Positions 23,156 to 33,500 of a stretch of 64,000 nt of DNA are shown one piece after another; positions within the stretch are counted from its first letter, which is position 1; the number at the start of each line of letters is the position of its first letter. The stretch is from the NCBI GenBank assembly GCA_947623455.1, contig OX392532.1:50595058-50659057 (forward strand). Reading direction: 5' to 3'. The notes under the pieces were generated by a model that saw nothing but the letters and a program-made list of their open reading frames with translations, ran no database searches and was not told the DNA's origin. A program made the translations under genes and the position numbers. This stretch comes from Mimachlamys varia. Its lineage: Eukaryota; Mollusca; Bivalvia; Pectinida; Pectinidae.

Positions 23156-23576
23156 AAGTCGAACCCCGCTATCTCGGCGTCAGTGGGACAGTAAGAAAAT
23201 TTCGAGTTATCCGAATATTCGAGTTTGAAAGTCTCAGGTAAAGTTTTGCTGAAAGCTTGGAAATACATCGAATCTTCGAGTTAAACGAGATCAAGATAAC
23301 AATGTACAACATATTCACTCAAACCTTCGAATAGTTCACGTGATTTAAGCGAGATTTAAGCAATGTCTCAAAACGTGAGCATAAGACTGGATTTATGAAA
23401 AAACTGACCAGCACACTAAAAGAGAGCACAGAATCATGAATATTCAGTAAATGAAACAAAATGCCAGGAGACTTCACAATATTGCAATTCTAATAATACC
23501 CATGAATATAAGCGAAAAGCTGAAAATAAAAGTTTCCGGATAATCGGAGTTTCCGAATTAGCGAGGTCTTAAGTAT
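23156..23576. mobile_element. Probable degraded DNA-element remnant
   Basis: The left edge GTCGAACCCCGCTATCTCGG and the complement of the right edge (AGACCTCGCTAATTCGG) are loosely similar. The interior repeats CGAGTTATCCGAATATTCGA-like wording. Probably an old non-autonomous transposon; ends uncertain. Confidence 0.4.
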
Positions 23577-24784
23577 GTCTTACATATTACTTTATTATAT
23601 TACTTATATAATAAACATATGTATGTCCATACTGTTTAAAAGATATAACGGTGTCCGTGGTAAAAACGATGGAATATTTTTATTTCTATTTCATCGGATA
23701 TTTTCCGTTTTAGACCTTTAAGACGTTAAGTCTTTTTCATGTTATCAACTCATTTCTATTAACAGAAGTATTCTGCTCAACCGTGAAGATAAATGTTCGC
23801 GAGAATTCTGTGATATGAAGTATACGGTAATATAACGTGTATATCTGTAATAGGGGCCATATTGTTCATTTGCTCCAGAATTGTTTATTTAGTATCCATG
23901 TTATTTTTTTTATTTGTTGAAATTATCAGAATATTTAATGTTCATATAAGAAAATCAATAAGGATATTTATTACTTTGATTATATCATTTAAATGTTGAT
24001 CATCTCAATAATGAAAAGATTTTGTAATGATTAAACGATTTTTTAATTAATTTATTATCAATTTTTATATTCAAATATTTCAATTTTTCCATTCAATCAT
24101 ACACTTTATTTTCAATTTTGAATTATAGAATCTATATTATATTTGAAATTGATTTATATATTTATTTACGATCAAGTCATTCAATAAAAGTAAAAAACAC
24201 ACGGTCTTATAATTTCACTTTAATATTATTTGATCAAGTTTTACTTAATGGTGCATGCTACCTTATCTTGACATTTCGTTTCTAAACTTAAGAGAGATGG
24301 TTCTAACATGCTTTACTTAAGGTGGCTCACATCGTTAAAGAGAAATTGATCACGTCATCAGAATGTTACATACATTTAATAGGAAATAAAATGCCTGACA
24401 TCACTCACGCCGTTTTTTCGTATTTGTCTTTTTTGTTTAAGATGAACATGTCATTTGAGCAAACAGTGGTTTATTTTGTGACGTAGGTTTAGGCTATACT
24501 TTATAGTCAACAATGGTATTCACGTTATCACTATTGTTCCCATATCAAACCCGTCCATCAACACGTTCATATGTTTACAATCATACAAGCCCAAGTCAAA
24601 ACGATTGCATGGAATTGCCTCTATAAAACTCCACCGAATGAATGTCATTTACCGATCATTGACGTCATTGCGACGACAAAATTGATACGTTGGATACTGC
24701 TGACCGTTTCCATACGATGGCTGTTCAATTCATTGAACAAGAATAAATGATAAAAACATTTGAGCTAAATGCTGAGAAATAGAA
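23577..24784. other. Non-coding spacer
   Basis: Very AT-rich (especially 23880-24240). No gene, no strong repeat. Confidence 0.5.
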
Positions 24785-24999
24785 TTTGGTCTGTTTTGTT
24801 TTAAGTCCTATTATCAACCAGGGTTATTTAGAACATGCCAGGTTTTGGAGGTGGTGGAAAGCCGGACTACCTGAAGAAAAAGCCATCGACCTACGGTCAG
24901 TACCTGGCAACTGCCCCACGTGGGCTTTGAACTCGCAACCCAGAGGTGGAGGGCTAGTGATAGAATGCCGGGACACCAGAACCATTTCTGCCACCGTGA
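24785..24999 (-). mobile_element. tRNA-derived SINE, second full copy
   Basis: Collinear with the SINE at 8515-8733 over its length, sharing the body motifs CTGAAGAAAAAGCCATCGAC and TACGGTCAGTACCTGGCAAC on the plus strand. The head is more decayed (box A region reads CACCAGAACCATTTCTGCC). The open frames overlapping it are not genes. Confidence 0.78.
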
Positions 25000-26004
25000 A
25001 AGGGTTAAACAAGAAAATGAGAAATAAAAGGGTAATTATTTCTATGAGATGAATAGATTCGAAAATGCTAAATACTATCTGCTTGTGTGTGGCAATCACA
25101 GGCAAAATGAATTCCAAATGGACAAAGGCAAAACCAACACGAGACGCTTCCGCGCTTCATCAAATTAACCTTTGCCCAGTTGGCATTCATATTGCTTATG
25201 GATGCCAAATGAATGCTTAAATGAATCCTACATCCTCGGGGCATCGCCATTTTCGTTTTGTGTGACGTATGTATGATTTCTGCCTGTGTATTAACGGCAT
25301 AAAAAGGATTCGAAGAAAAAAAAAATAATACGAAAGCTGTTTCCATTTTATTCAATTTCATAAATATTTGAATTTTTTCATCAGTCTTGCATTGGCGACT
25401 CTCTGTGATTTCCATTTTCCAAAGGTATACGGGAGAAAGCGTTGTAAGTTGTAACACTGTGCCTGATGCCTAATCTATATGTCTTCATTTAGCAAAAACA
25501 AAAATGAATAAATAACGAAATCAAATTGCATATCAATGCTTATTCTAATTAGAAAAAGGACCAGTCCGAATCCTGATCGGCAGGAGTATAGCCATAATGA
25601 TCAATATATGACCAGTGATAAATCTACGTGTGCATCCCGCATCATGTACTCATAGAATTGAAAGCTTCCAGAAATGGTTAAACTTAACAGTTTGGGACTC
25701 GTTGTATTTGTATATTGATCACTGTATATGACAGTAGACCTTATAGAATCAAATATAAACTGAGGGTGAAGCCAGAGGTTTATACTACCAGGTTGGAAGG
25801 TTATATACACTGTATATATAACACTATGTTAACCGAATCAAAGGTCCTTAATGTACATGTATGTATTGTTTACGAAAGACTGAAATTGCTTTATAACTAT
25901 CTTCATAAAGCATGAAATTTACAATGGAGCACTGTGACGTCACAACGATTATGACGTCATAAACGCAATATTGATTCAGTGTCTCTAAAAGTATAAACAT
26001 CTGG
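25000..26004. other. Non-coding spacer
   Basis: The open frame at 25068-25457 (minus) has no recognisable domain and is rich in low-information sequence. Nothing else supported. Confidence 0.4.
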
Positions 26005-26269
26005 GCCCGTATTCATGAGACCGTTCTCATGCTCAAGCATGGATTATGTGCTTAAGCCAGCTTTTTTGAAATTCAACTAAAATATGTCAACAATCAAAAA
26101 GTCAATTTTAAATGAAGAAATTAGTGTTCTGCTCAATTAGATCTTCATTCCCCAGATACTTTGACAAAATAAAAGTTTTTTTAAATAAACAATTATAGCC
26201 AGAGCAAGAAATCAGTGTTGAGCAAAGAATCCATGCTTGGGCATGAGAACTTTTTCATGAATACGGGTC
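26005..26269. mobile_element. MITE with CCCGTATTCATGA termini
   Basis: The left end CCCGTATTCATGAGACC...TCTCATGCTCAAGCATGGATT pairs with the right end AATCCATGCTTGGGCATGAGA...TCATGAATACGGG, about 40 bp each. Length about 265 bp, AT-rich interior, non-coding. Confidence 0.8.
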
Positions 26270-26417
26270 TATCTAACACAATATGGACCTTCACGTAACC
26301 ATATTTTGGCTAATGAGGAATTCAGGCTATATCTAATATATATGCTGTCATATATTAGTTATAATGGTTACTCTCCTGGCCACATGTGCCTGTGAACTAC
26401 AGTGTCTGGGCATAACA

Positions 26418-26423
26418 TTTATT
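26418..26423 (-). terminator. Candidate polyadenylation signal of the phosphatase gene
   Basis: AATAAA on the minus strand about 20 nt beyond the TGA stop. It would give an unusually short 3' UTR, so a more distal site may be used instead. Confidence 0.4.
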
Positions 26424-26441
26424 ATGAAAGCCATTGTCAAT

Positions 26442-27248
26442 TCAACACGGAGGTCGATAAACTTTTTGTGCCTTGACTGAAATTCTTTCCTTACAGCCGT
26501 TGATAAAAATCCCCGTTAGTTCTTTTCCGTAAAGGCAGCCGGTGTCGAGACCAGTACAGAATGGGAAACTCTGAAACCCTCGAACGGCATCATGGCCGAA
26601 ATATACATGTTCTGGTCCCGACCATTTCGAGGCCCATGGTTCTCCGACAAGACGAGCTTCGCTCGCAACCAGAGTCCCATCTTTTCTCTCAACGTTTCTC
26701 ATAACAATCATATCTGTTAGGTCCTGTTTTTCTATGGGAATACCGGGCACAAGACCTGCGTGAACGACCATCGCATTGCATGACGGGATGGATATCGTAT
26801 AGGGCAGTTCTGTCAAAAAATCTGCATCTGCATCATCTAAGCTCTTGCACCATCCGTATTTTGGCGGAAACGCATACTGTGGGTCTTTCCTTCGTTTTAA
26901 AAGCTGATTCAATACCGCCTCGTCATGGTTGCCTCTGACAGCATATGCGTCCATGCTTTTTACTTTATTTAGAACTTCTTTATTTTTAGGTCCCTTGTTA
27001 ATTAAATCTCCCACAAAAATAGGCAGAATAGGCCTGTCCGGTTCGATGTCTCTAGCAAGACTTAATAAACCTAAAAGTTCGTCGTAGCAACCGTGTACAT
27101 CCCCAATCACCAAGACACTTCTGTCCCTAATGACGTCAACATTTAAAACAAGATGGCAGTTAACCGGAAGTGGTAAATTGTATTTTGACCGTCCCCGAGC
27201 AGTTGTTTTAAAGATGAACGAACAAATGTAGGCCACCAAGCCAGCCAT
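26442..27248 (-). CDS. ApaH-like / PrpE-like metallophosphatase
   Basis: A single uninterrupted frame of 268 residues with the complete PPP-type metal-binding set: GDVHGC (49-54), GDLINKGP (80-87), GNHD (106-109), HAG (163-165), GHDAVRG (218-224), plus GLDTGC (233-238). The GDLINKGP form, rather than GDxVDRG, is that of ApaH/PrpE-like enzymes. These hydrolyse dinucleoside polyphosphates, and in trypanosomes a relative decaps mRNA. The substrate here is unknown. Residues 4-13 (LVAYICSFIF) are hydrophobic and could be a targeting or membrane segment. The start has A at -3 and G at +4. A possible splice acceptor (TATTAG) about 19 nt before the ATG hints at a 5' UTR intron. Vertebrates lack clear orthologues as far as I recall. 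Confidence 0.88.
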   Translation of the reverse strand: MAGLVAYICSFIFKTTARGRSKYNLPLPVNCHLVLNVDVIRDRSVLVIGDVHGCYDELLGLLSLARDIEPDRPILPIFVGDLINKGPKNKEVLNKVKSMDAYAVRGNHDEAVLNQLLKRRKDPQYAFPPKYGWCKSLDDADADFLTELPYTISIPSCNAMVVHAGLVPGIPIEKQDLTDMIVMRNVERKDGTLVASEARLVGEPWASKWSGPEHVYFGHDAVRGFQSFPFCTGLDTGCLYGKELTGIFINGCKERISVKAQKVYRPPC

Positions 27249-27394
27249 TTTGATATCTTCTTTTGACTAATAGAAATATATTTCACATCATCTGTCTAGT
27301 TAAGGATGCGATAATCGTCATTGCTTCATACAGCTTTCTGATATCATTCGTCAAATATCTGGAGGAAAAAAAAAAACTTTTAAGTTCAAAACTT

Positions 27395-27455
27395 GTCATC
27401 ATCATCATCATCATCGAAGAAGAAGAAGAAGAAAGAAGATGAAGAAGAAGAAGAT
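27395..27455. repeat. (ATC)n / (GAA)n trinucleotide tracts
   Basis: ATC repeats followed by GAA repeats, about 150-200 bp upstream of the phosphatase ATG. Simple sequence; probably in its promoter or 5' UTR. Confidence 0.85.
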
Positions 27456-28436
27456 CATATACATATAGATATGACGTCATTTTTGTCTATATAAGTATAT
27501 ATATATGTCTTCAAATTCACATGCGAAACCTTACCATTCAATCTGCAAGAATAACAGTGCACGAATTAGATTATTATTTAGTCCGTGGTATTTACTTAAA
27601 AGTAAACAATGATTTTGGTGATACTTTTTAAGTGTACAATGTTATGTCAATTGACGTACTATTCAATTAAAGTTAATTACACAGGGAAAAAATGTAGGAT
27701 AAGATTAATATTATAATCTTAGAAAATCCATGACAGCTGGGGATGACAATATCTCCCAAGCATGGCCGAGTTATCTTTCCTTGTGCGTTTACAGGAGTTA
27801 CCTCCCATTAACCATAATTCTCAGCACACTACGGGTCGGTCATAGAAACGAATCAAGTACACACCGCTACGGAACGTGTTCCTCGGTCGTTTATCGTTTA
27901 ACGGAAACTCCAAAAATTGCCACGAACTGTTTTTAATATGATAAGATAGCATTGAACTTGAGCAAGCAGACAAAATAATGATTGTAAAAACATTAACACT
28001 ACAGTAGGCCTAACACACTGTAGATCTAAGTATTACTGTTCCCAAAAGGACGGTGGCTGTGTACGTTCACCGTTTAACGTTAGCACAGTTTTAAAACATC
28101 AAATGACTAAGATTGCAGTGGCCTACCTCTTACTCCTCATAGATCAGGGGTACTTGTTCGATTCCTTGACAAGCAATAAAGCCTACAGTAGCTACCTCAC
28201 AACAACAAAATGACCTTTAAACACTTCATGGTTCAACTAAGGGGACGTAACTCTTATATACTTAAAACTATGCATGTATCGATCGCCTTCTAACTTTTAA
28301 ATAAAACACAGAATTAGATTAGATTTCCATCTAAATTCATGAATAGACTAAAGAATTAAGTGTGTGTCACAAAAATGGAACACTTTTCAGATGTATGTTT
28401 CTACTTGTCAAATTGATTCAATTTTATATGTGGCCG
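27456..28436. other. Non-coding spacer
   Basis: Divergent intergenic space between the phosphatase (minus) and nibrin (plus). No gene or clear promoter element could be assigned. Confidence 0.45.
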
Positions 28437-28772
28437 CACAGGGACCGGAGAATTTGTTACAGCTAGTTTTGGACCTAAAATAGGGTGTTGAGAGTAATTT
28501 TACACATTTGGGGGTTCAGATCAATTTTCGATAAAAATGCCCCCTCAGTGGTCATAAAAGCTTTTATGATCATTGAGGGGCATTTTTATCGGAAATTGAT
28601 TTAACACACAAAAAATATTTAGTTACTGTACTCTAAAACCCCGAAAATGTTTAATTATAACCACCTACACCCCCCCCACCCCCACCCCCCCCCCCACCCC
28701 CCAAAAAAGGTGTAATTACACTAGACACTTTGGTTCAAGTCCAAAATTAGCTGTAGCAAATGTTCAGGCCCC
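28437..28772. mobile_element. CACAGGG-family fold-back element, larger copy
   Basis: The left end CACAGGGACCGGAGAATTTG...AGCTAGTTTTGGACC pairs with the right end (…GTCCAAAATTAGCTGTAGCAAATGTTCAGGCCCC…). The centre is a second palindrome (GATAAAAATGCCCC...GGGGCATTTTTATC). A C-rich tract (28669-28702) has expanded in the right arm. A related fragment lies at about 30241-30402. Confidence 0.75.
28669..28702. repeat. C-rich simple sequence
   Basis: Runs of C broken by A over 34 bp, inside the right arm of the fold-back element. Confidence 0.85.
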
Positions 28773-29319
28773 AACGTTGAACCTTACCCGTTAGTCCGTG
28801 TTTCATCTCGCCCTGACACCAGACAGATCAGGCCAGAGGAAATACTTGTTGAAATTAAATGCTACAGTACTAGTGTCAGCCAACACACCCAACACCATTT
28901 CCATCTCTGAGCACTGAAAAAGTTGTTCAAACGTCGAATCCTACACATATCGTATTTTAAAATAAAAACATTTCGTATAATTGAAATATGAATCATCTTT
29001 TTAATAATCTTTCCTGTACTAGGTGTTAAGCTCATCTACGCTCTCTGTACCTCTGGATTATGTCATGACACAACTGAGCTCTCTGTAAGCGCAGCCTTGC
29101 TCACTAATGAGACAAGAAGACTTATTCGACACTTTAATCAAAAGAATCTCGCGGTAAGTTACATAACAGCAAAAATTCACAAGATTTGAAATCGGTTGCG
29201 GCTCCTTTGTAATCTTCAAAGGACAGGCATGCACATCAGCGATAAGACTGGTATTTAGTTTTACCCGACATCAATCAAACTGCTGTCTTTGTGTTTTCGG
29301 TTTTGTCATTTCATATAAT
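28773..29319. other. Non-coding spacer
   Basis: No gene. Near 29027-29068 a single diverged unit of the ATCTACGCTCTCT repeat precedes the tandem array. CAAAAGAATCTCGCGGT (29139) is matched in inverted orientation near 30015 (ACCACGAGATTCTTTTG), so the minisatellite may lie inside one larger element with inverted ends. Confidence 0.5.
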
Positions 29320-29365
29320 CCAGGAGTGTAGAGAGCGTATATAGGCGAGCGTAACCTCCGGATAT

Positions 29366-29935
29366 CACATCCTCGATATCCAGTGGTTATATGCTCACCT
29401 ACGCTCTCTACATCCCTATCCAAAGGGATAAATTACGTTCACCTATGCTTTCTACATCCCTGGAAATCCTCGCTATCCAGAGGGTTAAAATTACGCTCAC
29501 CTACGCTCTCTACATCACTGGAAATCCTCGCTATCCAGGGGTTAAACTTACGCTCACATACGTTCTCTACATCACTGTAAATCCTCGCTATCCAGGGGGT
29601 TAAAATTACACTCACCTACGCTCTCTACATCCCTTGAAATCCTCGCTATCCAGGGGGTTAAAATTACACTCACCTAGGCTCTCTACAACCCTTGAAATAC
29701 TCGCTATCCAGGGGGTTAAAATTACACTCACCTACGCTCTCTACATCCCTGGACATCCTCGCTATCCAGAGGGTTAAAATTACGCTCACCTACGCTCTCT
29801 ACATCCCTGGAAATCCTCGCTATCCAGGGGTTAAAACTACGCTCACCTACGCTCTCTACACCCTGGAAATCCTCGCTATCCAGGGGTTAAAATTACGCTC
29901 ACCTTCATGTACGTTCTCTACACCCCTCGAATGTG
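29366..29935. repeat. ~59-bp minisatellite (about 9-10 units)
   Basis: Tandem units with TATCCAGGGGGTTAAAATTA, then ACTCACCTACGCTCTCTACA and TCCCTGGAAATCCTCG. An inverted unit sits just upstream (29322-29350, GTGTAGAGAGCGTATA). The same unit occurs alone at 15829-15935, so it is a dispersed element tandemly amplified here. Open frames through it are artefacts. Confidence 0.88.
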
Positions 29936-30240
29936 TCGTGGCAAACTGAAGGCACGCTCAGGTAAAAAAAGAAGCCTAAACCTACTTCAATGCTTGTCAA
30001 TTTTACTTTTATGTGACCACGAGATTCTTTTGATGGACATTAAAGGTTGAAAAAATCTTGCCTAATCAACAAGGTGGCGCATTTTGGTAATGAATACTTT
30101 GTAAATTGAAATGCAAGGAACAATTCTTTTTCAATAAGAACAGTAAAATATTGGAACAGCCTACCAGAATCTATAGTATCCGCACCCAATATAAACGCTT
30201 TCAAAAACTCTCTGAATTAACATAAATTAAAACGTTTAGA

Positions 30241-30402
30241 GCAATTTTAGACATTTGAGGGGTGTAGATCAATATACAATGTATATGGCCATTGATCATG
30301 AGGGTTCATTTTTATCGAAAATTGATAAAATAGTAAAATTGCTCTGCACCTTATTTTAGGTCCAAAACTATGCTGTACAAATTATCAGGTCCCTGTGTTT
30401 CG
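30241..30402. mobile_element. CACAGGG-family fragment before the nibrin promoter
   Basis: Shares TCATTTTTATCGAAAATTGAT and TTTTAGGTCCAAAACTA wording with the element at 28437-28772 and ends in ATCAGGTCCCTGTGT. The left terminus is not clear. It ends about 40 bp before the candidate promoter motifs of nibrin. Confidence 0.55.
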
Positions 30403-30444
30403 GCTTCAAATTAAAGCGTTGAGGTGACCACGACTGATCAAGAC

Positions 30445-30470
30445 TTTCGCGGGTACTTGACACTTCCGGA
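30445..30470 (+). promoter_or_regulatory. Candidate nibrin core-promoter sites (E2F, ETS)
   Basis: TTTCGCGG at 30445-30452 fits the E2F consensus TTTSSCGS-type site. CACTTCCGGA at 30461-30470 is a strong ETS/GABP-type site 26 bp before the start codon. No TATA box is seen. This combination suits a TATA-less, cell-cycle-linked DNA-repair gene. It is motif matching only. Confidence 0.4.
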
Positions 30471-30496
30471 ATAAACAGAACAGTCTGCATGTCGAG

Positions 30497-30527
30497 ATGT
30501 GGTTTCTAACTTCACTCTGTAACCCAG
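30497..30527 (+). CDS. Nibrin exon 1 (31 coding nt)
   Basis: M-W-F-L-T-S-L-C-N-P plus one base, donor CAG|GTAAAT. Evidence for the assignment: it begins Met-Trp like vertebrate nibrin (MWKLLP…), has nearly the length of the human coding exon 1 (37 nt), ends in phase 1, and the split codon (G|AA) restores Glu before the FHA start. A short out-of-frame ATG at 30489 overlaps it and stops at 30509. Confidence 0.75.
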
Positions 30528-33500
30528 GTAAATATATTGATAACTGCACAAAAGATGTAAATGAACATGCCTCAGGCACTTTTATACAACACTAAGTTTA
30601 ATATGAGTGCATGTCAGTAATTCTTTTATGAAAACGGAAACTTCGGAACAAATCTGTCTCCTGCAACATCAAACTCTTTGCTGACGATTGTACGAAAATG
30701 AATTCTCTACAGGACTGTCACAAACTTGATAATGATCTTAAATCTTTGGAGAAGTGGGAAAGTGAATGGCAGATGCAATTTAATCCAAACAAGTGCCCTG
30801 TTATCAACATCACCAAAAAGAAAAAACCTATAAATTATCGTTACTCCCTTCACTACATGTACAGTAGTCCGAAGGGTTCTTATATTACTCTCTGACCCGC
30901 TAAATATTTTTAAGACAGGCGGGTGCGAGAGTCAGAATTCCTCAATAGTTAAAAAGTGGAAATTTTACCAATACGTGCACGTCACAATTTCAAACAGATG
31001 TCAGGAAACTGGTTATTTTTTAGAAATGGATGGTGACAGTTATAGTTAGCGATATCCTGTGACTTGAGTAAAGTCATAGGTTAAGGTGACAGTACCCAAA
31101 TCGGATCACCAAACCATCATTTTATTCATTCATTAAAAAATCTGAGTATGAATTATATCCATTAATGGTTGCATCAAAAGAAGAACATCGATGGGTGTTC
31201 TTACAAAAAAAAATAGCAGTCGAGGTTCACGTTGGATATTTATAGAACGCTCTGACGTCACCAATCACCGGTTCGAGATTTTGCGAATTCGAGGACCCAA
31301 ATCGGATCAAGACTTGAATTTTGCAGTATTTTACATTTCAAATGAATATTTTTGTTGTAGCATATCAACATTCAATGATGTCCTTTAGAATTTATATGAA
31401 AACAAGTATTTCTATCGGGTGGATTTATTGTTATAGTTCAAAACAGACCGCATAGTCGTTGCACGCGCCATTTTTTTCAGAAACGTAACAAAACGCAAAG
31501 TTTTTAGATTCAATAATGTTTTATGGCATATTTAAACTAAAAAACTAATGACATGTGGACATAAAATGGTGTGTGACTATCTATTCTAAGACTAAAGTAT
31601 TGTTATAATTAATCTGTTGACACTGTTGTTGATTTAGAAGTATTTTTAAAAAAAGTGATCCGATTTGGGTACTGATCCGATTTGGGTACTGTCACCTTAG
31701 TTGGAAAATATCTGTTCTTTCCATTGATACCTAATTTGCATGTGATCGAAAATGTTGCATATTATAAAACTCAACTTAAACAGCGACCCGTCACAGGACA
31801 GGTAGGTAAAATTTCCACTTTTTAACTAATGAGGAATTCTGACTCTCGCACCCGCCCGTCGTCAAAATATTTAGCGGGTCGGAGAGTCAGAACCCTTTGG
31901 ACTATCCCTTCACAGGCAAACTCTTGTCAGTTTAGATTCTAGTAAATATCTATGAGTCATTTTAACTGGTAATCTAAACTGGAACAAACACATCCAGTTC
32001 ATTACTAATAAAGCCAACAAAACTCAAGGATTTCTGCGACGCAACCTGTCATCAAGTTCGAAGGGTTCTGATCATGACTCTCTGACCCGCTTAATATTTG
32101 GACGACAGCTCAGGCGGGTGGGAATGTCAGAAGATCAGAATGCGCCTTAGTTAAAAAGTGGAAAAGTGTGTTTTATAATATGAAACATTTTCAATCACAT
32201 TAAATTAGGTAGCAATTCAATGGAAAGAACAGATATTTTTCTACTAACCTACATATACACATTTAATCAAGTCACAAGAGGTCGTAAACTTACTGTCGGC
32301 ACCCATTTCTAAAAAATAACCAGTGTCATGACATCTGTTTGAAAATGGCTGGGCATCTTGAGATCCCGCGAGAATTTCTTTCTGAACTACCGGTATCTAT
32401 TTTTGATCACGTGACATAAGGCGGCAGCCATTGGAATCTAGACAAACATACATATTGTAACCATGAAATGGTGGTAACAGTTAATCACTCTACTCCTGTT
32501 TTAGTAAGTAATGATTGAAAAAAATATTCTTTAGTTTCTTGCACTAGATAGATCATGTCCAGTATGGATATATAGATAACTATATAGATAGATCATTTCC
32601 AGTGTGGATATAGATAACTAGATAGATAGATCATTTCCAGTGTGGATATAGATAACTAGATAGATCATTTCCAGTGTGGATACATAGATAACTATAGATA
32701 GATCATTTCCAGTGTGGATATATAGATAACTAGATAGATCATTTCCAGTGTGGATATAGATAACTAGATAGATCATTTCCAGTGTGGATATAGATAACTA
32801 GATAGATCATTTCCAGTGTGGATACATAGATAACTATATAGATAGATCATTTCCAGTATGGATACATAGATAACTATATAGATAGATCATTTCCAGTGTG
32901 GATATATAGATAACTATATAGATAGATCATTTCCAGTGTGGATATAGATATATAGATAGATCATTTCCAGTGTGGATATATAGATAGATCATTTCCAGTG
33001 TGGATACATAGATAGATCATTTCCAGTGTGGATACATAGATAGATCATTTCCAGTGTGGATATAGATATATAGATAGATCATTTCCAGTGTGGATATAGA
33101 TAACTAGATAGATCATTTCCAGTGTGGATACATAGATAGATCATTTCCAGTGTGGATATAGATAACTAGATAGATCATTTCAAGTGTGGATACATAGATA
33201 GATCATTTCCAGTATGGATACATAGATAACTAGATAGATCATTTCCAGTGTGGATACATAGATAGATCATTTCCAGTGTGGATACATAGATAGATCATTT
33301 CCAGTGTGGATATATAGATAGATCATTTCCAGTATGGATATATAGATAGATCATTTCCAGTGTGGATATAGATAACTAGATAGATCATTTCCAGTGTGGA
33401 TATATAGATAGATCATTTCCAGTGTGGATATATAGATAACTAGATAGATCATTTCCAGTATGGATATAGATAACTAGATAGATCATTTCCAGTGTGGATA

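Noticed and set aside
25068..25457. 129-codon minus-strand frame
   Set aside because: No recognisable domain, low-information sequence and no supporting signals.
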